DNA of 30,565 nucleotides from Smittium mucronatum (lineage: Eukaryota > Kickxellomycota > Harpellomycetes > Harpellales > Legeriomycetaceae): positions 1-30,565 of the forward strand of contig LSSL01001811.1 of the NCBI GenBank assembly GCA_001953115.1, read 5' to 3'. This document shows positions 21,474 to 30,565 of the stretch, in pieces. The stretch's first letter is position 1. The number at the start of each line of letters is the position of its first letter. A program made the position numbers and the translations under genes. The notes under the pieces are model-generated. The model was not told where the DNA came from. It saw only the letters and a list, made by a program, of their open reading frames with translations, and did no database searches.

Positions 21474-23355
21474 TATTTTAGTTTTTAATTCATTAGTATG
21501 ATCTTCAAAGCAGAAAAAATCCTTTCAACGCATACTTTCGTGGCCGGTACAGCTAAAAAAATTTAAAATAGCACTTTTATATCTTATGAACCACTATTAT
21601 CGAGTGAAAATTATTTTAAAGGTTCATAATCTACATTCTATTGTATATGTGAATAATTGTTTATACCGAATATTAAGCTATATAGACGTCATTAGTGTTT
21701 TTCGCAATTTTTAAAACCCAGTACTGATTTTCTTATTTTCCTCTTATTTTTCTTTTATAAAAATTTCTAAGTCGTTTAAGCCCTCGGAATCAGCTACACA
21801 TATTTAAGATTTTAAAATTATTTGTATTTATCTACTCTCTAAATTTTCAAAGGATTCATAAACATAACTTTAGCCATATTAAGAAGGAGTCTTCCAGCCA
21901 TGTAATTTTGAAACTAATTTAAATAATCTTATATATTGAACTAAGATAAATTTTTGAAATAAATGTATCTCCAACAAGCAATATTCCTATTTTATAAAGA
22001 TTGGTTTAAACTTTACAACTGATCTCTTCTAATATTTCGTATACAGATATCCTGGTTTTAATCCATATATTTTAGAAATTGCATATTATTTGCAGTATAT
22101 TTAGAAACTTTAATGTTGTTAATTTTAATGGATTTAATATTTCGATAAATCCCGGAATGGAATACTATTTGGATTCACTCAAAAAAAGTACTGCTATTAT
22201 TCTTGAATTAATCTACATATAACCATTTCAACCTTAGAATATTCTAAATTAATGTCGTATTTTGAGTTCCATTTAGTAGAAGTATAAATAGAAATTTAAG
22301 CTTCATGGTTTTAGTTGAATCTGATATAAATGGAGAAATTAGTGATTTATAGATATTATTACATCATCAGATGCTATCAGAAACCTCAGCTTCTTTTATT
22401 ATTTCGTAAAAAGTTAGCTGGGGTGTGTGTTTATGAGCACTTTATTGGGTAAATGATGTTTTATGTAAGGTCTTTTATCTTTAAAAAGTTTATATTTTGT
22501 AGTATTTCTTATTGGGTGTAATTTTTGAACGTTCTATTTTTCAACTATTTTCCAAAAAAAATCAGATTAATTGCGACAATATTTGGCGATTTCGGGATTG
22601 AATGTTTCTGACTCTGAAACAAATATATGTCATTTTGTTTTATGATAGCCATTTCATCTAAAAATTACATAGCTTTAACCATTTTCACTCCTTTTATGAC
22701 TTGTGATGATATATATTTTTTAAATTTTAAGCCCGTAATTTTTAAAAGTTTTAAAAATCAGATCTTTAATATAATTTATGATTTTATTATCAATAAGCTA
22801 CGTCATAGTAAATTTTTTCACTATTATTTTATTTCAAATTAAAATTGAACGTTTACCTCCAAAATAGGCCTGTTGAATCTTGAGGCGATATCAACTTTTA
22901 AAGATATAAAATTATTCCCTATCTCCGATTGATTTACCATCTTTATAAAAAGTCATCATCTTTTACTTCAATCTTAATTTTTTCAGCATTTATAACCATA
23001 CAGTTCCATAAGTATGTATTATTTAAAAGTTTATATTCATAAATCCATATTACTCGGTTAGAATATATGATAAAATTTTGTTTGAATCAACTCTGTACAC
23101 TCACATGTTAATGTGTTTTGGATAATATATATAATTATTTTTCTGACCTTATTTATCTCATTTAAATAAAGATTTCGAGCTCATATCCCCTTTTTTGATT
23201 TTTTTTTTGAGCTTAACAATACTTTTTCTTGACTTTTTATGGGAAAAAAAAGTCCCATGATCACCAGAAAGAAATTTAGCAATGTGAGATTAATACACGA
23301 TGCATTTTTTGCGGATATTCTTGCACTGAAATTGCTTCCTTGAAAAAATCTTGTT
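21474..23355 (-). pseudogene. Decayed hAT-family transposase (right-arm copy)
   Basis: Mirror copy of the hAT relic at 7660-9535, now on the minus strand. The C-terminal ERIFS signature is encoded around 21505-21535 and the BED-like start around 23300-23335. The TAA inside the BED-like region and the TGA after NVQFII are shared with the left copy. In addition, this arm has TAG where the left copy has GAG in the FTMTEL stretch, a lesion acquired after duplication. The stretch near the left 8320-8510 differs by about 6% between arms, higher than in several other regions. The plus-strand open frame at 22627-22842 is an antisense shadow. Confidence 0.7.
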
Positions 23356-24406
23356 TTTTTTTTGAATCTATTTCAAAAAAATTTTCTAACGGATTTCTAT
23401 TTCTCATTTCAACAAAATAATTTATTGTGTGGTGATTAAATTTTTAGTTAATAAATTTTTATTTTAAATCCTGAAAATTTCATAGGAATATATTTTGAAT
23501 GATATTAAATATCTTTAGAGTTTCTAAATATACTGAGTATATATATTTAGTATGTTCTAAATTATATTCTATTCAAATTTACATGGGAAACTTTTGAACA
23601 ATTTTCAAATGCTAGTTTTAATATAGAATATAGGCCAATTACTTATTTAATCTTAATTCGCTAAACTTAAAAAAATTTTGACTTAAATAGAAATAAATTT
23701 GTTTTTTATGAGGTTTTTTTTGTTTTTTTTTAATGATAAAATTACGTAATTTCTCCCAATAAGATACAGTATATATTTTTGACATTAATAAATATAATCC
23801 ATATACAATTTAGACTAGAATAACTCAAAATGTACTTCAGAAAACGAAATCCAAGTTATCTGCATGTTTAACCTATATTTTATGAAAATAGAAAACTTGT
23901 AATCTTGCATATTAAAAAAAGAGCTCCCCCACGAAAAATTGTAAACCTTTTTGAAAAAAGTATCCTAAGATACTCGGGTATGAAATTATCTTTAATGTGG
24001 TTATTTTGACATTAGTAAATAATGTGTCAATATTTTTTAACTTTGATTATATAATCAATAAAATTGTATTTAATTTTATAAAAAAATTCATTTATCATTA
24101 TAGTTGGCTCAGAGTCGATTTAAAATATTTATCTGAAAATATTTTTAAATTATCAACTGTAATATACAGATGAAATTAAATTTTCAAATCAAATCAAAAA
24201 TATGTTTTTGCTTTTGGTTTTAATAAATTATTTCAAGGAATCATTAGATATAGATGATTTAATAGCGAATATTATAAAGTGGAGATTCAAAAAAATAATA
24301 ATAAAATTCTTTAATGAAAATTAATGAGGGCGTTAGGTTAGCATATTTTTTAAGCTAATACTATTACTAATAAAAATAGGATCCTGAATCTTTCAGTATC
24401 ATAATT

Positions 24407-24768
24407 ATAATTTCCAATTGCCAAATAAAAATTCCAAGAACGATTTCCGATAGTTAAATACGAACTTCAAGAACAATTTCCTAAGACCAAATTTAAAGTT
24501 CAAGAACAATTTTCGATGTCCGAAAAATATATTAAAAACTGATTTCTGATGACCGAATACTAACTTCATGAATTACTTCTGATAACCATATACAAATATC
24601 AAGAATTATTTTCGATGACCGAATACGAAATTCAAGTACAATAACTGATGAATGTATACTAAATTTAAGAACAATTCCAATGAACGAATACGAACTTCAA
24701 GAACTATTTCTTATGACCGATTCAAACTTATAGAACGATTTCTTAAGAAAAAATTCAAAATTAAAGAT
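24407..24768 (-). repeat. Degenerate 33-bp tandem repeat (right arm)
   Basis: Reverse-complement partner of 6245-6606 with the same number of units in the same order (units such as GACCGAATACGAACTTCAAG). The unit order is kept between arms, so the array existed before the duplication and has not expanded or contracted by whole units since. The minus-strand frame is interrupted here. Confidence 0.8.
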
Positions 24769-25200
24769 TAATTTACGAAGGTCAAATTTAAACCTCAATA
24801 AATATTTCAGAATTCCAAATTTAACTACGATGAAATAGTCAAATCTTAAACGAATTTATCGGTTCGAGTTTCTTGAGTTTTTTTATACAAAATATCGATT
24901 TAACAGTTTTTCAAAAACTTAATATGAAAAAAATACTCAATTATTATTATTGCTTCAAACTATAGTTATATTAATTGGATATTTTGTCCAAAATAAAAAT
25001 CAATTACATAATTTCAATTTAATATTTGCCCCTTTTCTAAAAAATTAAGCTAAAAAACCTTTTTTTTTTAATAGAAGATATAATCCTTTATTATAATTAA
25101 TTAAAATATAATCACATATATAATAATCTATAGTTCAGATTTCTGAAAAAAAATTCTAAATAGACTGAAGTAGAATATACTTTTTGAATCTTTTTTTTTT

Positions 25201-25440
25201 CTATTTCATATTAACGTTAAATCTATTAAATTTCTTGAAATTGACAATATGAACGACTTTAAAACTCAGTTCAATTGGTAAAATATATCTATAAATTTTT
25301 GAATCGATTGTGAATTTTAATTTATCAATATATTTTGCAAAATTAAGATGAAATTTTGACACAAGTACTATGCTATATTTAAAAAATAATCCCTTATGAA
25401 TAACTGAATTCTGAGTCCATATTTTAAGCCATAAATTCAC
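25201..25440 (-). CDS. 79-codon open frame, weakly like a retrotransposon integrase C-terminal domain
   Basis: The frame is open in the right arm. Its second half, with YRYILPIELSFKVVHIVNF followed by KKF, resembles the end of Ty3/gypsy-type integrases (GPY/F-like domain), where a Y-x-L-x-LP strand is followed by a hydrophobic strand, a His and a basic stretch. No catalytic part is attached. The possible integrase-like Asp in the neighbouring unknown gene lies about 1.4 kb away on the same strand, further than expected. The left arm (5573-5756) keeps the same peptide apart from a TAA and a frame change near the end, so the frame is probably a relic. The resemblance is short and could be chance. 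Confidence 0.25.
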   Translation of the reverse strand: MNLWLKIWTQNSVIHKGLFFKYSIVLVSKFHLNFAKYIDKLKFTIDSKIYRYILPIELSFKVVHIVNFKKFNRFNVNMK

Positions 25441-26104
25441 TATTCCTAATTTTGATAAATAAAATCATTGCTATACATCTAAAAAAATACTCAAAGTTAA
25501 AATTGGGGATATTTTTGATATAAGTGATTATTTTGAGCTCAGGATATACCGACAAAGCCATATTATTTTTTAAAAATCAAGATAAAAATCTTTTTTTGAA
25601 TAATTATAGAACATTTTTTTCATACTTCAATGTTTTTTTACTTTTCATATAAGTTTAGTATAGAAAAACAAAAATAAAATTATTTAAACAAATTATTGAT
25701 TTTAATAGGTATGCGTAAATATAAAAAATGGTGAAATAAATAAAATTAATATGTGGGATAAGTATTATGGCCTCAAAACCATTTTTTATCTATCCCTAAA
25801 TTTTCACTAAAAAAATTCCACATAATATATATATCAAATTTAAATTAAAAAATATTTATTGCTCTTTATAAAATATCACAAACGTCTAAAATCTGAATAA
25901 AAATATTGATATGATGAAAAAACAAAAAAATTCATAAATTCTTTAATTTTAAAGTTAAATTTTTCAAGATTCAATGAAACCAAAATCATTATTCATCTAG
26001 AGTCCAAAGAATAAAATATTCACACATAAATTTTAAAATATAAAATTGACTAAAAATAGCACATTTACTAGAAATTTTTTTTTTACCTGTATATTAATTT
26101 AAAT

Positions 26105-27890
26105 TTATTGTTCATCTTCAGAAATTTTTGTTTGTGAATTTGGAATAAATTCCATTCATTTGATCCGATTTGATTGAGAATTTTTCCCTATTAATAGTTC
26201 TGTTTTAATTTATTTTTTGCTTTCTTTCTAAACTGAATACTTTGTAACTCTTTTGTCAAATCTACAATCGATAAAATAATCTATTATTGAAGAATTCTGG
26301 ATATCTTGGCTATTTATTACCAACCCTAATAATTTTTCTGATTTTATATTAAAAGAAATATATTATTTATAAAAATTTACTATCATTTTTTCCAGATTTG
26401 ATCTCGGAGGTACACCATAATATTTTTTAAAGCTAAAAACAATAATTTTTGAGTTTTTAGCCTGTTTTACGCTTTATGTTTCATAAGTACTACCAATAAG
26501 CTTTTCTATAGTATTTATGTCTCTTTTTGGCATGGCTCTATCCAAAAATCATGAAAGCATCCTAAAATTAAAAAATTATATATAAAGTTGTTTGATATAA
26601 TAATTTTTTTTAATAAAAGCATACCAAATTGTCAGCAAATAACAATTTTACAGCAATACTCAGAGAAAATGTTTAGAGATAAATTTTTCATATATTTGGT
26701 CTTATTTTCCTAAATATAGACATCAAAAAACTCTAATGAAAAAAAATGAGGGCCCGAATTGGTTAATATGTTCAATTTTTTAATCGAGTGAAAAATCGAG
26801 TTTTCAGAAAATTCAGCAAGCAATAGGATGTATGTTTTGAGTCATTGCTAAGAATCTTAGAAAACAAGTTATCGAATTTTTATTTCAATTGCTGTCATTT
26901 TCAAAATATTTAGTAGAAATCCCAATTTTGAAATTTGAGATTTATTTATAAATGGATGTGTTAATTTCAACTGGACCTCCATACTTCCGAAAATTTCCCT
27001 AAAAGTCCTATATAATTATACATTTATTTTCTCCAAAATGATTAAAACAGTTTATATATGCTTTTTTCTGCAGTTTTTTGATTCTTTTTGTGGTCATTTC
27101 ATGTATTAATTTCTGATTTATATTTTTTATATTGCTCTCTAGATTCAAAAATATTAAAAAAATTTAGAATTTGGAAAGTTACCTGGACCTTATAGCATAT
27201 TGATCACAGTAATGTTATTCTCGTGTATAATTTAAAGTTACTGGGCAAATTTTATAGAATAAACTTAGTTCTAGTTCCAAAATTTGATTTTCTCTGGTAA
27301 TATATTTATTATATCTTTTTTGGTGCTTTGAAGATAATAAATCATCACTTTAAATAACAATATTTCTCCATTCTTCATAAGGCGCGATTTATTTCTTATC
27401 CTTGTTTATATAAAAAATACTTCATAATCGTTTCTTTGCGTCTTTAGGATTCCGAGATTGATAATTTTTTTAATAATTTTTATTTAGACAAAATCAAAAA
27501 TATCAGACTTAAACAATTCTACAACTTTTTTATATTTTCTATTAGAATATTAAAGAAGATAATTTCTTAGATAATTTTTTTTATAGACCGAAGCGACTAA
27601 AGATATGATATTTGATATATCTTTATTTAATATAGGCAAGATATTATAAATTTAATAAATTTTTTAGAATTATTTTTTGTTAAGAAATTTGAAATAAATT
27701 TGCAAAACGCCTATCCTATTTTTAATTAGTTAAAAAAATAACTATAAAAGGCTATTTTATCTCTGATTGATATAGATCCTGCTAATTGGTCAAGGTTTTT
27801 GACAATTTGACTTTTTTTTGTTTTGGTCATATCTTCAAATACATCCTCAATTGATTCATTGTTATATATAATATTATATAAAAAACTCAT
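26105..27890 (-). pseudogene. Relic of an unknown gene of about 600 codons (right-arm copy)
   Basis: Mirror copy of 3110-4906. Several stops inside the last third (after NFYK, after KYSV and after ESKK) occupy the same positions as in the left arm. The integrase-like stretch reads LTNSGPHFF here, with Asn replacing the Asp seen on the left. The beginning is better preserved than on the left: the first 54 codons are open. The genuine end is the same KISEDEQ tail with TAA at 26105-26107. Divergence from the left copy in the last third is low (about 2% by eye). Confidence 0.5.
27726..27890 (-). CDS. 54-codon open frame, intact start of the unknown gene (right arm only)
   Basis: ATG at 27888-27890 to TAA at 27726-27728. 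The peptide begins MSFLYNIIYNNESIEDVF and continues through KSQIVKNLDQLAGSISIRD. The left arm has the same ATG and frame but stops after 14 codons, because its GAG has become TAG at 3152. An in-frame stop lies three codons upstream, so this ATG is the natural start. The composition (charged, few Phe/Lys runs) is more protein-like than most open frames here. It is most likely the surviving N-terminal part of the decayed gene rather than an independent small protein. No family recognised. Confidence 0.3.
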   Translation of the reverse strand: MSFLYNIIYNNESIEDVFEDMTKTKKSQIVKNLDQLAGSISIRDKIAFYSYFFN

Positions 27891-27894
27891 TCTA

Positions 27895-29205
27895 TTTTAT
27901 TCTATTTGAAGATATATTGATATCGAGAAGTAAAAAAATTGTTTAATATTCAAATAATTTTTGAGATAAAAAAAGAGTTTCGACTTTTATCAAGAAATTC
28001 CATTAAAGACAATTAAACTTCCTAATTTCTTTTAACATTAAAAAAATCTATTTTTTCAAATATTTTTTTCTTTCAATTAACGTAATATTGATCTGAATAT
28101 GGAAACCTATAATAAATCCAGTAATTGAAGAATTATTTTTTTTAAAATCTCAAAAAAATCAATCAATATCATACTTTTATTAAATAATCAATTTTATAAA
28201 TAAAAGGGAATTAGAAACTACTTATAGTATAGTGTATCACTTTCCTTAGAATACCATTTATAGTAAAATTTATTTTAATAAATCTTGATAAAATATAAAT
28301 CACAATGAATTTTTATACATTTTTCTACATTCCTGACTAGATTTTTACATGATTTTTTATAAGACAAAGAAAAAATTCTCAATAGAGGATTACTATTTTT
28401 TGTGCTAAATCCAAAACATTAATTTTTAAAAAATAAAATCTAATAATCACGTGCGTTAAATTTTGAAAAAATTATAAAATTTATATTTCTAAATTAGGAG
28501 CCTGTAATCAGCCGATAATTATTGGCCACATAAATCAACCAACTTTTTTTAATAATTAATATAAAACATTTCGTGTTTAGTTCAAAGCTATACAAAAAGC
28601 TTTCATTCCCACTTTTTGGAATGCAAGCTTTTCAATTAGTTATATTCTTTTTATTTCCTTGAAACAGTATATATTTTATTCAAAATAAACGTTATCCTTA
28701 GTTTAATCCAGCAACAATAGGCTCCTTAAAATGCAATTCCAATATTAAGTTATTATATTTTCAATTTGAAAATATCGATCTAAAGCAAAAAAAAATCCAA
28801 AACCATATTTTTATAAATTTATTTAAAATAAGATCAGTATCTTAAAAATAATTTGATACGTTTATATTTTTATTAATAATAAATACAATCAATATTATAT
28901 AGGTAATATTTACCATTTTAACGTGAAACACCAATTCATATTATCAAATATAAAAGAAATATCAATTATTAATTATTATATATAATTTTTATAATGATTA
29001 TAATATATATTGCCTATTATTCAAACAAAAATAAAAATAAAAATTTAACTATCGATAAAAATATAAATTTAAGAGAATTATTTTTATTTTATCATAAGTA
29101 CGTTCCAATAAAACCCCTTAAATTTATTTATTTGTTTATTTAATAGATTAATACTTAATAACATTATAAAGTTAAATGTCGAAAAAGTATGATTTTGGAA
29201 ATCAA
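27895..29205. other. No gene recognised (right)
   Basis: Mirror of 1811-3100. A+T-rich without supported content. Confidence 0.5.
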
Positions 29206-29213
29206 CCTTTTGC

Positions 29214-30240
29214 GTGTTTATGCTAGGTTTAGGTGAGGAGCCTCTAAACCAAGCACTGGTTAAGAAAAAATGGGGAGAATTCTCATTTGTTCCATCCTCT
29301 TCGTAAGATAATCCGTAGTCTGGTGGAGTGTGAATAGATCCTGATTATTGGGTTTTAGGATGTGTATTATAAAAATAGGTTCAGAGATGGTTATGTAATA
29401 ATTGAAATTAAAATTAAAATTAAAATAAACGTAACAAATTTAAACTACAAAATTTTAATCTCCGGTGCACAATTTAGGTCTATTTTGGCTTTATAAGACT
29501 CGCTTAATATAAATTACTGGTTTCAGCTTTTAATAAAATATGGGTCGATAACTAGACTCACTATACTTAAATTTCATTTTTAACTCTTGCTGAGTTTAAC
29601 TGTTTGATAAGAGTGTAATTTTGAAAGAATATTACTTTATATAGAGGTAAAATAAAATATTCATAAAATTGTATATTTTGGAATAAAAGGGAAATGATCT
29701 TCATTCAGGTATTTCCTATTAAATTTTATAACTGCAAGTCATAGTATAAAATTTCTGTCTCTATTAATTAGCTATAGGATAAAATGACTACTGACTAACA
29801 ATAGTTACAGTCTAAAAATAGCTATGGGCTAAGAATGTATTTTATAAGACTGCGGGATGAAGTCTTTTTTTAAAAAAAAAAAGTTTATATTTATCCCTTG
29901 TAAGTTCTGGGTTATACTTAGATTTTAATGCGGGGGATTCCTTATATATATTTCCTACTCGTTAATACGACCACTTAATGTGGCGCCATAAATCCGAGTA
30001 AAAATCTGTTAGTGTTTTTTACCTTATATCTTGGCTGGAATTTTTCCAGCGGAATTCTATGAATTCCCGCCAGAAGATTCTAGTTAAGATGAATATATTT
30101 AGCTAAAAAATTATTATAAAAAAAAACATAAAACCAGTTGGAAGTTTACCGATGTACCTCTCCCCGCAAGTCACTAGGAAATCCGGTTATAATTTATAAC
30201 CAGATCTGTCCGACATAGATATTTAGGGTAAAGTAAAAAG
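29214..30240. other. G+C-richer block with hairpins near the outer end (right)
   Basis: Mirror of 780-1800 with the same hairpins and TATA-like box in reverse orientation. A perfect 7-bp stem with a 3-nt loop (GCTGGAA-TTT-TTCCAGC, 30035-30051) exists here but is broken in the left arm. Divergence in the parts compared is about 5-10%. Confidence 0.5.
29221..29255. repeat. Hairpin with 11 paired bases and 11-nt loop (right)
   Basis: Mirror of 1753-1787: TGCT-A-GGTTTAG (29221-29232) pairs with CTAAACC-A-AGCA (29244-29255). The loop differs from the left by few bases while the stem is unchanged. Confidence 0.6.
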
Positions 30241-30565
30241 TATATTAAACTAAAAATTATATACAATGATTTTAAAATTGAAATAAAAGGACAATAATTT
30301 GGTATATTGATAATGGAATTTAACATCATCAATTAAGTTTATAAAAAAATAACCAAATTTCAATAAGCTCGACTATTTAGTATATATTAGGTTTATTTGG
30401 TATGGTAAAAAATTATTTGACGATAGAAAATATAGCATCTATACCAAAAAATTGCTTAAAAAACATATTATATTAGACATGTAGATTAAAATAACCAAAA
30501 TATGGTCTAATCACAAAATTATAGATTTTTTTACAAGGAAATAAATATTTTGAATCAAGTAAAAA

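Larger units (their letters stand above)
16203..30565. repeat. Right arm of giant inverted repeat (about 14.4 kb)
   Basis: Reverse-complement partner of 454-14811. It carries the same elements in mirrored order and orientation: IS630-type relic on +, hAT relic on -, 33-bp tandem repeat, unknown gene relic on -, and the terminal hairpin block. Its last bases (caagtaaaaa) pair with left position 454 onward, so the arm is cut by the window edge. Confidence 0.97.

Noticed and set aside
454..30565. Raw-read artefact (a read folded back on itself through a missed adapter)
   Set aside because: Arms differ mainly by substitutions with patchy density and are separated by 1.39 kb of non-palindromic DNA. 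This does not look like simple read error, although an assembly join of two haplotypes is still possible.

Overview
The window is an extremely A+T-rich eukaryotic repeat region with no gene I would call confidently functional. Its main structure is one giant inverted repeat. The sequence from about 454 to 14811 reappears, reverse-complemented, from about 16203 to 30565, and only about 1.39 kb (14812-16202) lies between the two arms. Left and right partner coordinates add up to about 31000-31019 throughout. The right edge of the window pairs with position 454, so the repeat runs to the window edge and its outer end is not seen.

The arms are not identical copies. Hand-compared stretches differ by roughly 1-8%, mostly by substitutions with some indels, and the divergence is patchy. 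Reading outward to inward along the left arm (mirrored on the right), each arm carries: (i) a slightly G+C-richer block with hairpins and a TATA-like box (about 780-1800); (ii) the relic of an unknown gene of about 600 codons (3110-4906); (iii) a short reading frame weakly like the C-terminal end of a retrotransposon integrase (5573-5756); (iv) a degenerate 33-bp tandem repeat (6245-6606); (v) a decayed hAT transposase (7660-9535); (vi) a decayed IS630/Tc1-mariner-type transposase on the opposite strand (10060-11045); (vii) a strikingly conserved 270-bp patch with two overlapping open frames (11935-12210); and (viii) A+T-rich sequence without recognisable content up to the spacer. The spacer holds a second, related IS630-type transposase relic whose three catalytic-motif regions lie in three reading frames.

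Several inactivating stop codons in the hAT, IS630-type and unknown genes are the same in both arms. The elements were therefore probably already dead when the inverted duplication formed, or the arms have since been homogenised. Other lesions are private to one arm, so decay continued independently. Examples are a TAG in the left copy of the unknown gene where the right has GAG, and a 2-nt indel next to the IS630 catalytic Asp.

No rRNA, tRNA, CRISPR array or prokaryotic gene organisation was seen. The composition, the low coding density and the hAT plus IS630-like DDE relics fit a transposon-laden, A+T-rich parasite or fungal-type genome. A microsporidian is my first guess, but an anaerobic chytrid or a ciliate germline genome is not excluded by the sequence alone.
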